64,000 bases of DNA, taken from Globisporangium splendens. Lineage: Eukaryota; Oomycota; Peronosporomycetes; Pythiales; Pythiaceae. A program made the position numbers and the translations under genes. The notes beneath the pieces are model-generated. The model saw nothing but the letters and a program-made list of their open reading frames with translations. It ran no database searches and was not told where the DNA came from. Where the stretch lies: positions 124,001-188,000 of the forward strand of contig VFIW01000050.1 of NCBI GenBank assembly GCA_006386115.1. The letters run 5' to 3'. Positions 53,526 through 63,654 of this stretch are shown one piece after another. Position 1 is the stretch's first letter, and the number at the start of each line of letters is the position of its first letter.

Positions 53526-54641
53526 GTCTATAACAGGCTTTCCGTTGCTTCTTCACGCAGAGTAAACAACGCTAAATGAAAGGCTGTCTTTGCTAAGCAA
53601 GAAAGGATATCTTCATCGTTGCTTGAAGTAGAAGTACCAAGGTAGCTCGGATCACGACACCGGGTTCGGCTAGGTGCGATTTCGATCACGACACCAGTAC
53701 CTTCAACTAAGGTTGTTGGCAATAGATTGCCGATTAAAGCGGAGGCATATTGCACCGTTTGATGCGCAAATCGATTTGTTTGTCAGCAGAGCTGAAAGCG
53801 TCCGTGTTTCGGCTTCGTGGTCGATGAGTTGTCCATCCAGATCAATAATGTTGATGGACACAATTAATTGCACCATATGAATTCCTTGTTTGCATAACTA
53901 TATTGTGATACACCCATCTTCACGTGACTGGCTCGGATTACAACGTAATATAAAACCTGAAACCCGATGAAACCCATCAGCACATCCTTCACGCTGCAGC
54001 GTTTAAAGAGATGCAGTAGTCATGCGAGCTCTTTCCATGGCTCTCACACTGATGAGCACATGTAGATGCACTACATCAACTTCCGCTGTCACCAAACATT
54101 GCTATGCGTCGTGTGTAGACGCTCAGTGGACTTCCAAGCTTGGATCGTCGATTTCGCTCGTCCTACTGCGATCAACACACCTCACCAACCGCTCATGATA
54201 TTGGTGTTAGCGGCTACAGAAGGATAAAGGCGAAGGATTCAAACAATTGACGACATCCGAGTAAAAATGCAACAATATTGAAAAATGCTGACCTTATTGT
54301 TGAACCTTGACATTTGTCATCCCATTCTCACATTTGGCGTTTTTTCTTTGTGAACCTGCTGTCGTACTTCCTAGTTTTGTAATTTACGAAGTGGGAACTA
54401 GACTTTCTGTAAATACCTGAACATTGCCATTTTGTACCCACATCCGTTCCAGAAAGTAGACTTTCTGCCGAGCAAGATCGATTTTTTTACCAGGTCGTTT
54501 TCTATCAGTGCCGCTGTCTCCCGTTCAAGGTCTCGCTGGCACAACCAGCAAGCGATCCGAGTGCAGCAGTCGCTTCCCAGCAGCAGCATAAGCGCAGGCA
54601 ACGATGAGCTCTAGTCAGTCCCTTCCGGTGTTGTTATTCGA
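53526..54641. other. Intergenic region
   Basis: About 1.1 kb without a supported gene. From about 54560 it aligns with the region upstream of the double-GLEBS ATG in IR2 (CCGAGTGCAGCAGTC, then CTTCCCAGCAGCAGC), so the duplicated unit began before the ATG. Confidence 0.5.
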
Positions 54642-55502
54642 ATGAACACCAGCAGTGCATCCCCAGTCTCGACCAATACCAGTGGTTTGCACAGAGGCAC
54701 ATTTGAAGGATGAGCGGAAACTGCAAAGCACTGGTATCTAGCGCGTACAGCGATTGGAACAGGGAATCCGCCGTATGCGAGGACTCCGAAAGAAGATGGT
54801 GTGAGTGATGCTCTCGACAGAGCACGCTACTACGTCTCGATCTGTGCGATGCCGGCATACGCGAGCAAGTCGCCCGAGGAATTGCGATGCGAAGACTATT
54901 TCGTGCGTGATGGCATCCACCATAGTCGCACTGGGACTTTGTGTTTTAGCCCACTTGCTTTAGCGTCGTCTAAAACATCGGATTGTCGTACCAGCGAATC
55001 GACATCAAGTCTTCCAGCAATTGTATGGTCGCTGCCAACACCACCAGCTTTGTCCAATGGTTTTCGCTTCAGTACGTCCCCAACACCAAGGGGCGAAGTT
55101 TTCAGCAGTGAGCTATTCAAGAACCATGCGCCTTTCGGAACGGGGAATCCGCGTTTCTGCGTATTCGAAGCTACTGAAGGATTTGGTACGGTCAAGTACC
55201 ATTCAATTTGTGCCATGCCAGCGTATGGAAGCAAGTCTCTGGAGCAGCTGCGATACGAGGACTACCTCAGGATGCAAAACTGCCTGCCCTCGAGCGACGC
55301 GATGCCATCGAGGTGCACGGCGACGACTCCATTGTTGTTTGGAGTCGCTCCACCTTCGTCCAGGGCTGACGCAGCATCCAGTCCTAGCATCTTCGGTGGT
55401 TTTGATCTTGAAGGAAGAGTTGCAGTGCAGCCTGTCGCGCAGGGTCTGTTCGAGTTTCAGTCTGTGCCCAAGATAGATGGTGATGATGCCCGCTGGACGT
55501 AG
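54642..55502 (+). pseudogene. Third double-GLEBS (Nup98-like) copy, diverged, in-frame stop
   Basis: ATG 54642 begins MNTSSASPVSTNTSGLHRG, collinear with MSTDSAFPVSASASGFNNW of the IR2 copies. TGA at 54711-54713 then interrupts the frame. The same frame continues with IGTGNPPYARTP and RYYVSICAMPAYASKSPEEL. The second motif reads KYHSICAMPAYGSKSLEQLR-YEDYLRMQN. The C-terminus is longer than in the other copies and holds LLFGVAPPSS, SIFGGFD and LFEFQS, which are FG-type elements. No ATG lies between the stop and the first GLEBS motif, so without an alternative 5' exon the first motif cannot be translated. It is clearly older than the IR2 pair. A non-ATG start or splicing around the stop cannot be excluded. 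Confidence 0.7.
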
Positions 55503-57377
55503 TGAAGGAGAATTGAGAACCAGGTAGCGAGGTCATCTTTTGCTTCAGAAGGCTTGTGCGGCTCTTGTATTCGTTGAGATGCAAATAACGGCATTATTAT
55601 CCACAGGAGCCGTGAAGAATGCTTACGGTGGCTGCTGTCTCAGAGAACAACTGAGACGTGGAGAATCCTTGGATAGGTCCTCCCAGATGGCTTCGAGTTA
55701 CAAATGAACACAGCACCTTTTTGAAGCGTATTTATGTCCGTCTTCGCGTACACGGAGGCACACTGGTGGCCATCTTTTTTTGCTGAAGCTGTTATCTATA
55801 CGATCCTCCCTCCATACAGCTTGAGGTGGTGCTTCGCTCCTCTCAACTCAACGAAGCGTGTCAGATTGGCGAAAATCTGCAGAGATCTGCTGCTTCGGAC
55901 GAACGATTACCCAGAGTCGAGTTGAACTTTCGCGACGTATCGGCAATTAAGTGAGATGGCAACCATGACGCAGTAGTGCAAGCACCCACTGTCTTTTCTG
56001 CTTGCCCAACACAAAGCCATGGCGGCATCTCCTCCTCGGTAGTTGCGTTCATGTCATCAGCGGAGCCGTTGTCACGTTGTGCTATTCACGTCCCTAACTC
56101 ATCTCATCGGATCGCGTTCCAAAATTTACAAAACTGGCGAAATAAAACTAGTTGAGCCGCAAATCCTTGGCGCACGCTCTCGTTCATTTGCATCCTCCTT
56201 GACGAGCTCACCAAAACACTGTCAAAATGGTTCCATGAGATCTTGACTGAGTGTCACCGCTAGGCATTAGGCTGATTCTTCGAATGCCACTACTGCTAGG
56301 AAACAGGTTGGTTGAGGACCCGGCAACATCAAGCCTCAAATGATCTTCCAGCTTGATGCAACAGCCGAGGATTAATGGCCAGCTCACCGCAATTTCCGCC
56401 ACCAGGTCTTTTCCCAGTGGAGTTGCAATGGATCGCTGGATCTCGAAAATCTGATAACTAGAAATCGAAAATAGGAAATGCGTAAAATCGGTATTTTGAG
56501 AATGAGCCAAGCTGAAAAAGAGACTGGAGATCTTTTGCGGCACAGCCTCAAGGAAACGCGTCTTTAGAGCCTTGAAGTTGGCGCTTTTGTAGGTGCTGTC
56601 TGCCCCTAGTCCTTGGAGGAGCCGTACCCTGTCGCACGACGCCGTCGGGAACGAGTTTAGCCTGCCAGCTGAGTCAAAATGATGCGATGCCTTTCCATCC
56701 CCTGCTCCTCCCCAGCTGCTGCGTCAGGGGACTGCTCCGGAAGCTCTTCGTTTGCTTTGTTTTTATAGGATGCTGCTGAAAAATGCCAAGGTTCTCCCGC
56801 GCCTGGTCGTTGTGTAACAAGCGAGCTAAAATGACGCCCCGCTCTTCACCGTTCCTCTCCTACCGGTATCGTACCCAGCTGTTTGGTCAGACGGCAAGGA
56901 GCGTTTGCGTCTCGAATTTCGATTGCTTCGAGTCGAAGCAATCAAGTGCTTGCAAATCTTCGATTGGGATCACAGTGTTGGATTAATCCACACACATATA
57001 TAGGTGTGTTGTAATGAATGGTGTGTCCTACCCAAGCAGTGCTGTCCCCCGACTCTCTCCAAAGTGACGAGTGCTTTCGAGCATGTTGTCGCGGTTGAAG
57101 TGGTAATAGGAAGTGATCAATATCAGTCGACCTCTTGCCGCTGATTTGCTGCCATTCTCAGGAACCTGGGAACATCCAAATGCCAAATATGCCGAAGAAT
57201 ATTGCTGCTATCCCAAGCACCCACCTCACGGCATTGCAGGAAGCAGAATCCTTTCGCTCAAGCAACTCGATGAATCTCGCATTTTACAACAACAATGTTC
57301 CTTTTGGGTTGCCCAGCATAAATATTTATCGCTGCCTATCGTTTATAACGAAATCTGCTTGCATGAAGACCACTTGA
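55503..57377. other. 1.9 kb stretch with a possible degenerate coding remnant
   Basis: No complete gene. On the minus strand from about 56770 to 56208 two joined frames look protein-like: NKANEELPEQSPDAAAGEEQ, then, after a shift near 56655, RLNSFPTASCDRVRLLQGL and onward. I recognise no family; it may be a relic of a mobile or multicopy gene. The remainder (55503-56200 and 56780-57377) shows nothing. Confidence 0.35.
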
Positions 57378-58175
57378 TTAAAACAGACACTCGAAGAGGT
57401 GGTGCAGGTCTTGGTCCGAAAGCACACCACCCGAGGCGGTCGTGACCTTGTGGTGGATCAACTTTGGGAGCTGGGTCTGATTTAGAGGCTGCGATGGAAA
57501 CTGGCTGCGTGGGTGGAAGTGATGCGCATGGATCGTTCCACTAGGGATAAACACCCCAGACGTCGCAGGAGCCTCGCGGAGGTACTCTTTACTCGGCGGT
57601 TCAATCGACGAGGTGGCAGGGAATGAAGATGTAGTCGGGCTGTTGTTATTCGCGTGGCTCTGCTGACGTCCATAGCGACGGAGCGTGTTTGCCAACCCGT
57701 GCTGCGTCTTCATGTGGCGCGTCAAGTTGCCTGCCGTGCTGAACGTCTTGCCACAGCCAGGCAACACGCAACTGTGCACCGCGCTACCAGCATGCACCTT
57801 CTGGTGCTTCGCCAACATCTCCTGACTCGTAAAGATGCGCGTGCAGCCGGCAACCGGACACTCCATCTTGTGCAACGCATGCAATCGTTTGTGACGAGCC
57901 AAGTTTCCCGACGTGCTAAAACGCTTGCCGCACGACTTGATCGGACACTGGTGGGGTTGCTCGCCCGTGTGGGTCTTCATGTGCTCATGGAGCGTGAACT
58001 TGCGGTGGAAGCGTCCGCCGCAGTTGGCAAACGGGCATACAAACGGACGGTCTTGGCTTGGATCTTGGACACGATAGCTATGGTGGCTGTGTCCTCGAAC
58101 TTGCTGCTGTTCATACTGGAGCGGAAGTTCATGGTGGAACAGTTCAGGAAGCGGCGTGGCGATCGAAGAGGTCAT
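57378..58175 (-). CDS. Four-finger C2H2 zinc finger protein A
   Basis: 265 aa from ATG 58175 (MTSSIATPLPEL), matched to the paralogs' starts MATSITTPRP and MAMSVISSIP; an upstream frame is open but unlike them. A Gln/His-rich N-terminus leads into four tandem C2H2 fingers with C-x4-C spacing from about residue 47: CPFANCGGRFHRKFTLHEHMKTH, CPIKSCGKRF...H, CPVAGCTRIF...H and CVLPGCGKTF...H. The classic linker TGEQPH sits between fingers 1 and 2. After a Ser/Thr/Pro/His-rich region the protein ends LSDQDLHHLFECLF, conserved in all three paralogs. Probably a DNA-binding transcription regulator in the nucleus; targets unknown. First of three tandem minus-strand copies. Confidence 0.88.
   Translation of the reverse strand: MTSSIATPLPELFHHELPLQYEQQQVRGHSHHSYRVQDPSQDRPFVCPFANCGGRFHRKFTLHEHMKTHTGEQPHQCPIKSCGKRFSTSGNLARHKRLHALHKMECPVAGCTRIFTSQEMLAKHQKVHAGSAVHSCVLPGCGKTFSTAGNLTRHMKTQHGLANTLRRYGRQQSHANNNSPTTSSFPATSSIEPPSKEYLREAPATSGVFIPSGTIHAHHFHPRSQFPSQPLNQTQLPKLIHHKVTTASGGVLSDQDLHHLFECLF
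57697..58061 (-). repeat. Zinc-finger block A (365 bp, near-identical in three genes)
   Basis: Aligned without gaps to 60724-61088 and 63041-63405, with only a handful of differing bases seen by eye. The flanking coding sequence is not alignable at this level. Confidence 0.9.
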
Positions 58176-58287
58176 CTTAGTAGATGGGTACTCGAGACAG
58201 TGGCTTGTGGGGAGTTCGAGCAGATTCGATAGTGTGGAAGCAAGAGGAGGAGTTGTCTGTGGCAACTCTGCGTTCTCGGGGTGACGC

Positions 58288-58304
58288 TTTTGAAAAAGTG
58301 AGCT
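58288..58304 (-). promoter_or_regulatory. Initiator-like site for zinc finger gene A
   Basis: The minus strand reads GCTCACTTTTTCAAAAA, a consensus-like GCTCAYTT..CAAA with one extra base, about 112 nt before ATG 58175. Similar sites precede genes B and C. Confidence 0.5.
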
Positions 58305-60347
58305 GCAAGTGGTTGCGCACGGGAGGGGGCGGAGTGGGATCGGTTTGATTGGGGGTGTGTGTGCCATGGGTGAATCGCTCGCTCGAGTGGCACACGGTGA
58401 ATTGCTGATTACGATTGCAGACAGGGCAAGGTACAGTGCCGAAACCGCAGGTTGGCGTGAACGAGCATGTATAATAGTTTTTGTAGATCCCCCATTTCCC
58501 CCCAAAAATGTCACCCACAGCCCATTCCACGATTTTACGAAACAGCGATTACAGTTTTTCGCTTCTGGCTTAAAATCACAAGAACTCCAGGATGCATGCC
58601 ATGATAGCCCCACAACATGAAGCGAGTCAGCTTCACTGCTCCGGTTACAACCAATAACCGGGATCTGAAGGCGGCATTGCATCAGCTCGACAAACGAAGT
58701 TGTGAAAGAGAATCAGCAAAACCGACAATCTGAGACTCCATGAAAATCGAGGTTGCAATGCTATAATTGACAAATGCAAAAGACTATTCATGACGAATCT
58801 AGCAAGAGCGACTGCTTCGTTACGCGGTATGGTAGTATGCAGACGTCCTCCACCGCCTGGGGAGGTGGAATCGTCAAATATGACGCTCATTATTGCAAAT
58901 GCTAGGAATTCTAGCGTCAATGCACTTTTACATAACCATAACAAAATACGGATTTAGACAAATCGAGGTTATTTTGCATCCGCGCCAGTCACTGGAGCAG
59001 CAAATGTGCTGGGCATTGAATGACTGCAAATCGCGAAGGATAACTGGTTCACGCCTCTCTGTGCAATCACCTCCTCTATTGGTGAAGCGGGTAGCCACGC
59101 AGGCTTCATCGCGGGTAAAAACAAACTAATCGCACTCCATCGCATTCGTCCGCCCATAGGACGCTGTGCAGTCCACATACACCATCGAATTGGCGGTTGG
59201 ACATGGATCATCATCTTGAGCAGGCCAGAATGACCCAGGTCTTGCACCAACTTGCCGTGTTGCAACGGGTTGCGACCATCACTGGCAAATCGCGCATGAA
59301 GATAGCTGTCAACTTTTGCAGCACATTTTTGGGGCACAGGGATAATCTTGTTACTCGCTGAGAAAGTTTTCTCGCTCTCGTTTCCCTATGGTTCTCTTTC
59401 ACAGATGGCATGGTGCCACATCAGCCCAGGAAATGCACAGACTGTATATGTGCAGTGAAGATTTGCTGCCGCATCCGTCTTGAGGTGCTTGTGGTGCCGC
59501 GGACACAACGATGCGACCTGATGCTGCCATCCTGATTGAGGCGCGAGTAGAGAAAACGCTGAGCTGCCACAAACAGTCGAATCTGTGAGTCAATTCCTGT
59601 TTGCAGTGCACACTTCCCAAATGCTGATCATTCTTAGCCACAACGAGAGAGCATGTGCTGATAAAGATCTTTCGACTATCAACTGTCGCTATTGGATATC
59701 CATATCCTAAACTGCACATTTCAAGACATGGCTGGAGTGTCGCTGTGCCAAGGCAGCTGATGGTGAAAAGTCTGATGGCGTTAATGCACGATTGTAGCCT
59801 GTCAGAGGACAAAAAGAGAAAAGATGCGTGCCAATAATGTTTCTTGGTTGACTCTCTTGTTTTCTGCAGTGCTCTCTCGGGTATCCGGTGGCTTGCCAGC
59901 CTGTCATCGTTTCAATTAACCCGCTGCCTTTGCTCCACTTGATCTTTTTTGATAGTATGCAGAATATCCGTGTGTGTTGAAGCACATGGCTCGCCTGCTG
60001 CTTCACGACGATCCATCCCCAACGCGAAGCAAGCGCCAGATGGACGCGAGTTGACCCGTGTAATGCCTCCCAATTGCGCAAATAAACACGGGCAAAGCTA
60101 CGATGCGAGGGACGTTCAACAGCAGTTCCCGCGTGCATGAATCTTTCCCAGCCTGGGTCGACGTCATTCCATCCCCGTTGATGACTCCCACACACGAGAT
60201 ACTTGTGAGATGTACTAAACAACAGCACATAAGTGCATCGCAAACGCTGGAGAAAATTTTGGGCATATTTGGTTAGGAAGACAAGATCATTTAGAGTAGA
60301 ACGAGGCAAAGTGAGTTCATTTTCTTGTCCAAAAGTCTATCAATAAT
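58305..60347. other. 2 kb intergenic stretch
   Basis: Only short frames on both strands (for example minus 58969-59411), with no recognisable domain, signal peptide or promoter match. Possibly the decayed flank of the duplicated zinc-finger unit. Confidence 0.4.
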
Positions 60348-61190
60348 TTAGAACAGGCATTCAAAAAGGTCGCGAATATCTGCTTGGGTAAGAACATTAC
60401 CAGTTGGGAACTGGTGGCTCTCTCCTTGAAAAAGCTGCGTCTGGGCTTGAGTCTGAGGCGGCATGTGGTGCCGGTGGCGCCAATGCGACTCGACATGCGC
60501 GACTGGGGCATTGTAAAACAGTTGAAGCATCGGTGGTGGACTAATGAACATGACAGGAGGGAACTCGCCATTTGGAGACTCGTTTGGCGAAGACATGGCA
60601 GGCGAAGACGGAGCAGTGCCGCAATGGCTGCTCACGCTGCTCGTTGGACTTGACGACTCGCTGTGATAGTGAGTGAGCTGCATCGGGGGTTGTCCCCTGA
60701 AGCGGCGGAACGAACTCGAAAGCCCGTGCTGCGTCTTCATGTGGCGCGTCAAGTTGCCTGCCGTGCTGAACGTCTTGCCACAGCCAGGCAACACACAACT
60801 GTGCACCGCGCTACCAGCATGCACCTTCTGGTGCTTCGCCAACATCTCCTGACTCGTAAAGATGCGCGTGCAGCCGGCAACCGGACACTCCATCTTGTGC
60901 AACGCATGCAATCGTTTGTGACGAGCCAAGTTTCCCGACGTGCTGAAACGCTTGCCGCACGACTTGATCGGACACTGGTGGGGTTGCTCGCCCGTGTGTG
61001 TCTTCATGTGCTCATGGAGCGTGAACTTGCGGTGGAAGCGTCCGCCGCAGTTGGTAAACGGGCACACAAACGGACGGTCTTGGCTTGGCTCGCGGAAGCG
61101 GAGACCGCTGCTGGCGAGCTGGTGCTGCGGAGATTGCGTTGGAGGCTCGAGGTAGAGTTGAGGACGCGGCGTGGTGATCGACGTGGCCAT
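60348..61190 (-). CDS. Four-finger C2H2 zinc finger protein B
   Basis: 280 aa from ATG 61190 (MATSITTPRPQLYLEPPTQS). The N-terminus is Pro/Gln-rich. Four C2H2 fingers begin at about residue 43 (FVCPFTNCGGRFHRK) and differ from genes A and C by single residues only, such as CPFTNC for CPFANC. A long Ser/Pro/His/Met-rich region follows, with SPNESPNGEFPPVMF, also echoed in gene C as SPNEEFPMV, and the conserved C-terminus LTQADIRDLFECLF. A likely transcription factor. An initiator match (61225-61240) lies 34 nt upstream. The strict conservation of the fingers beside freely diverging tails suggests the same DNA target with different effector regions. Confidence 0.88.
   Translation of the reverse strand: MATSITTPRPQLYLEPPTQSPQHQLASSGLRFREPSQDRPFVCPFTNCGGRFHRKFTLHEHMKTHTGEQPHQCPIKSCGKRFSTSGNLARHKRLHALHKMECPVAGCTRIFTSQEMLAKHQKVHAGSAVHSCVLPGCGKTFSTAGNLTRHMKTQHGLSSSFRRFRGQPPMQLTHYHSESSSPTSSVSSHCGTAPSSPAMSSPNESPNGEFPPVMFISPPPMLQLFYNAPVAHVESHWRHRHHMPPQTQAQTQLFQGESHQFPTGNVLTQADIRDLFECLF
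60724..61088 (-). repeat. Zinc-finger block B (365 bp)
   Basis: Same block as 57697-58061 and 63041-63405. Confidence 0.9.
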
Positions 61191-61224
61191 AGTGGGGCAG
61201 CGAGGGTGGTGCTCGTTTCGGCTG

Positions 61225-61240
61225 ATTTTGGAAAGTGAGC
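61225..61240 (-). promoter_or_regulatory. Oomycete initiator for zinc finger gene B
   Basis: The minus strand reads GCTCACTTTCCAAAAT, three mismatches to GCTCATTYYNCAWTTT. Confidence 0.55.
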
Positions 61241-61968
61241 TGCTCAGTCCAGGAGGTCAAGTGCACCTTTTCGTTTACTGTGAGCAGCAGAAGTAATAAC
61301 CACCCTCCACGCAGAAGACGGGGCTATAATTCGAGCATTGCGCTGTTGTAGGGGCTTTGGCCACAATCTGTTTGTCGCCAAATGCTTTTCTAAATGCCTC
61401 TGGAGTCATACATTAAGCGGCACTTTCCCCACAAACTTAGGAGATCCGTCTCTACCTTACTTTCGCTAGACTGGCTGGCGATTGTAAAGTCTGGAAGTCT
61501 GGACTCGGTGGCAATCTGGGTCTACAGATGATGTTCACATTTGTCGAAATATCCTTTTTCAAAGTTGCAAGTCCCATCGAGAGGTATAGATATTTCAAAT
61601 TGAATATCCACACGCTTGCATGGACGTTAACGAGAGGGATAAGAGTGTGAAAGCTGACATTTTCTCCATGCTCGTCCTCTTCATTCGCATGAAGCAAGAA
61701 CTTGTGCGCATCTGTCCGGAGCAAGTCTCCCATGGGATTGTGCTCTTTAAAATAGTCGCGAGTTTGTCAAGTCCCAATCCTGGTTATTGCATCCTGACCC
61801 AGCTTGTCAGCACAAGCCACTGCTCCCTATCAAGAGCCCACGTGTCCCAGATCCTCCTTCGTTTCGCCCAGCGCGCTTGCCATTAGTGTGAGTTTTTCCA
61901 GCGGATTTGAACACGCACATATAAGTTAGTCGAGCGTGTATGCAGTACGTCTGTCCGGGGTCTTAACA
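61241..61968. other. Intergenic region
   Basis: 728 bases without a supported gene. A short plus-strand frame (61620-61886) has no motif. Confidence 0.45.
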
Positions 61969-61984
61969 GCTCATTTCAGTATCT
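61969..61984 (+). promoter_or_regulatory. Initiator-like site before small secreted-type ORF
   Basis: GCTCATTTCAGTATCT matches the first ten consensus positions exactly and 13 of 16 overall; the ATG follows 6 nt later. Confidence 0.5.
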
Positions 61985-61990
61985 TTTAAC

Positions 61991-62362
61991 ATGGGAGAGG
62001 CTGCGACATCCGCGCGTTTGATCATTTGCTTGCTTCTGTTTTCTTGTCTTCAACCCGAATGGTCATACAACGAGCTGTTTGTCCACGTAAGCGTTCGGCT
62101 GCTAAACACACGTAGAGGAGGATATGAACTAATTTATGCACAAGAACAACAGAATCGGATCGTAAAAGCCAGTCGACGTGCCTTATTATCAGGCAGCCCA
62201 GGTGTACAAACTCTTATGAAAACACAAAGTATACAATGGCGGCTGGGGGCAATGAATCCCACGAAATTTGATGCCACATGCTTTATTTATCGTGGCCTCA
62301 CTGCCGCCAGACACACTCGACGGTGTGTAGTGTCTTACAGCAAAGCACTTGCGCAAGTCTAG
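61991..62362 (+). CDS. Possible small secreted protein, 123 aa
   Basis: ATG 61991 sits just after a good initiator match. The N-terminus MGEAATSARLIICLLLFSCLQ has a basic residue and a hydrophobic core, compatible with a signal peptide cleaved near residue 25. The remaining ~98 residues are basic (VRLLNTRRGGYEL; IVKASRRALLSG; AARHTRRCVV) with two cysteines. I recognise no family. RLLN at about residue 35 is not a canonical RxLR motif, and no EER follows. The 5' leader would be very short. It could be a small effector-type gene or a chance frame; the promoter match and leader peptide together make it worth listing. Confidence 0.4.
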   Translation: MGEAATSARLIICLLLFSCLQPEWSYNELFVHVSVRLLNTRRGGYELIYAQEQQNRIVKASRRALLSGSPGVQTLMKTQSIQWRLGAMNPTKFDATCFIYRGLTAARHTRRCVVSYSKALAQV

Positions 62363-62673
62363 TAGTAAAAGTTGATATCTTCAGCTCACTTTGGTGAACC
62401 GTCATAATTCGAAAAAGAAGAGCGGTTTTGCGAGTTTGAGTCCCACTGGCGCCTAGTTTTGCTTGAAGCAGGAGGGAGTCACGCCATTTAAAGTTTCAGC
62501 AATAGAAATCGCGATCAGCATGCAGAAACACGCACCGAACTTTTGGTCTCATAAAATGAAGAAATGATAATAAAAACAAAAGCGTATATTTTGTGTCTTT
62601 TGCTTGCGCGTGCTTCATAAATAAATAGCTACTCCACAATGCGTGGCACATTCGATGCTAAGCAAACAAGCGT
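62363..62673. other. Intergenic region
   Basis: 311 AT-rich bases holding the 3' flank of zinc finger gene C. Nothing else is seen. Confidence 0.5.
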
Positions 62674-63531
62674 TTAGAACAGGCATTCAAAGAGGTGCTG
62701 CAGATCCGTGTCCGAGAGCACGGCTGCCGTTGGGAACTGGTGGTGCACGTGCTGCGGGAGGTGCATTTGGACTGGAGGTTGCTGCGGGAAGCGGAGGTGC
62801 ATCTGATCGAACGGTTGGCGCTCCGAAGGAGGAGCAATGAACAGCAAACGCTCGTAGTCCACCATTGGAAACTCCTCGTTTGGAGACTCGTTCGAAGACG
62901 AAGCAGGCGAGGAGACAGCGGTGTGGTGGCTACTCGTACTGTGCGTTGGGCTCAACGATTTGCTGAAGCTCTTCATATCGCCGTGACGAACGTTGTGCGA
63001 TTGGTGGTGACGGCTCGGACGATGCAGCGAGTTGGACAATCCGTGCTGCGTCTTCATGTGGCGCGTCAAGTTGCCTGCCGTGCTGAACGTCTTGCCACAG
63101 CCAGGCAACACACAACTGTGCACCGCGCTACCAGCATGCACCTTCTGGTGCTTCGCCAACATCTCCTGACTCGTAAAGATGCGCGTGCAGCCGGCAACCG
63201 GACACTCCATCTTGTGCAACGCATGCAATCGTTTGTGACGAGCCAAGTTTCCCGACGTGCTAAAACGCTTGCCGCACGACTTGATCGGACACTGGTGGGG
63301 TTGCTCGCCCGTGTGGGTCTTCATGTGCTCATGGAGCGTGAACTTGCGGTGGAAGCGTCCGCCGCAGTTGGCAAACGGGCACACAAACGGACGGTCTTGG
63401 CTTGGCTCGCGGAAGCGGAGACCGCTGCTGGTGAGACGTTGCTTGGGCGATTGCGTTGGCTGCGGAGGCTGCTGGTGCAACGGGGACTGATGCAGCAGCT
63501 GGGGGATCGACGAGATGACGGACATGGCCAT
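62674..63531 (-). CDS. Four-finger C2H2 zinc finger protein C
   Basis: 285 aa from ATG 63531 (MAMSVISSIPQLLHQSPLHQ). The Gln/Pro/His-rich N-terminus includes SSGLRFREPSQDRPF, shared with gene B. Four C2H2 fingers begin at about residue 51, again almost identical to A and B. The tail contains HSTSSHHTAVSSPASSSNES, PNEEFPMVDYERLLFIAPP and a Gln/His-rich part. It ends LSDTDLQHLFECLF. An initiator (63639-63654) with one core mismatch lies upstream. A presumed nuclear transcription regulator and the third copy of the tandem family. Confidence 0.88.
   Translation of the reverse strand: MAMSVISSIPQLLHQSPLHQQPPQPTQSPKQRLTSSGLRFREPSQDRPFVCPFANCGGRFHRKFTLHEHMKTHTGEQPHQCPIKSCGKRFSTSGNLARHKRLHALHKMECPVAGCTRIFTSQEMLAKHQKVHAGSAVHSCVLPGCGKTFSTAGNLTRHMKTQHGLSNSLHRPSRHHQSHNVRHGDMKSFSKSLSPTHSTSSHHTAVSSPASSSNESPNEEFPMVDYERLLFIAPPSERQPFDQMHLRFPQQPPVQMHLPQHVHHQFPTAAVLSDTDLQHLFECLF
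63041..63405 (-). repeat. Zinc-finger block C (365 bp)
   Basis: Same block as in genes A and B; ungapped. Confidence 0.9.
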
Positions 63532-63638
63532 GATGATAGTTGCTGTTGATAAGACTCGAATGCGATTGGGAAATGGACCAAAGTAGTGCAGCAAGGATTT
63601 GTAAATACGCTTGCTGACTCCACTGCTCGGGTGGCTTT

Positions 63639-63654
63639 AATTTGTGAAATGAGC
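63639..63654 (-). promoter_or_regulatory. Oomycete initiator for zinc finger gene C
   Basis: The minus strand reads GCTCATTTCACAAATT, a near-perfect match to GCTCATTYYNCAWTTT, 107 nt before ATG 63531. Confidence 0.7.

Noticed and set aside
61991..62362. RxLR effector
   Set aside because: RLLN at about residue 35 is not RxLR and no dEER motif follows.
62695..63549. Long plus-strand frames (190-284 codons) opposite the zinc finger genes
   Set aside because: Mirror of the C2H2 coding block; Arg/Leu/Val-rich nonsense with no independent evidence.
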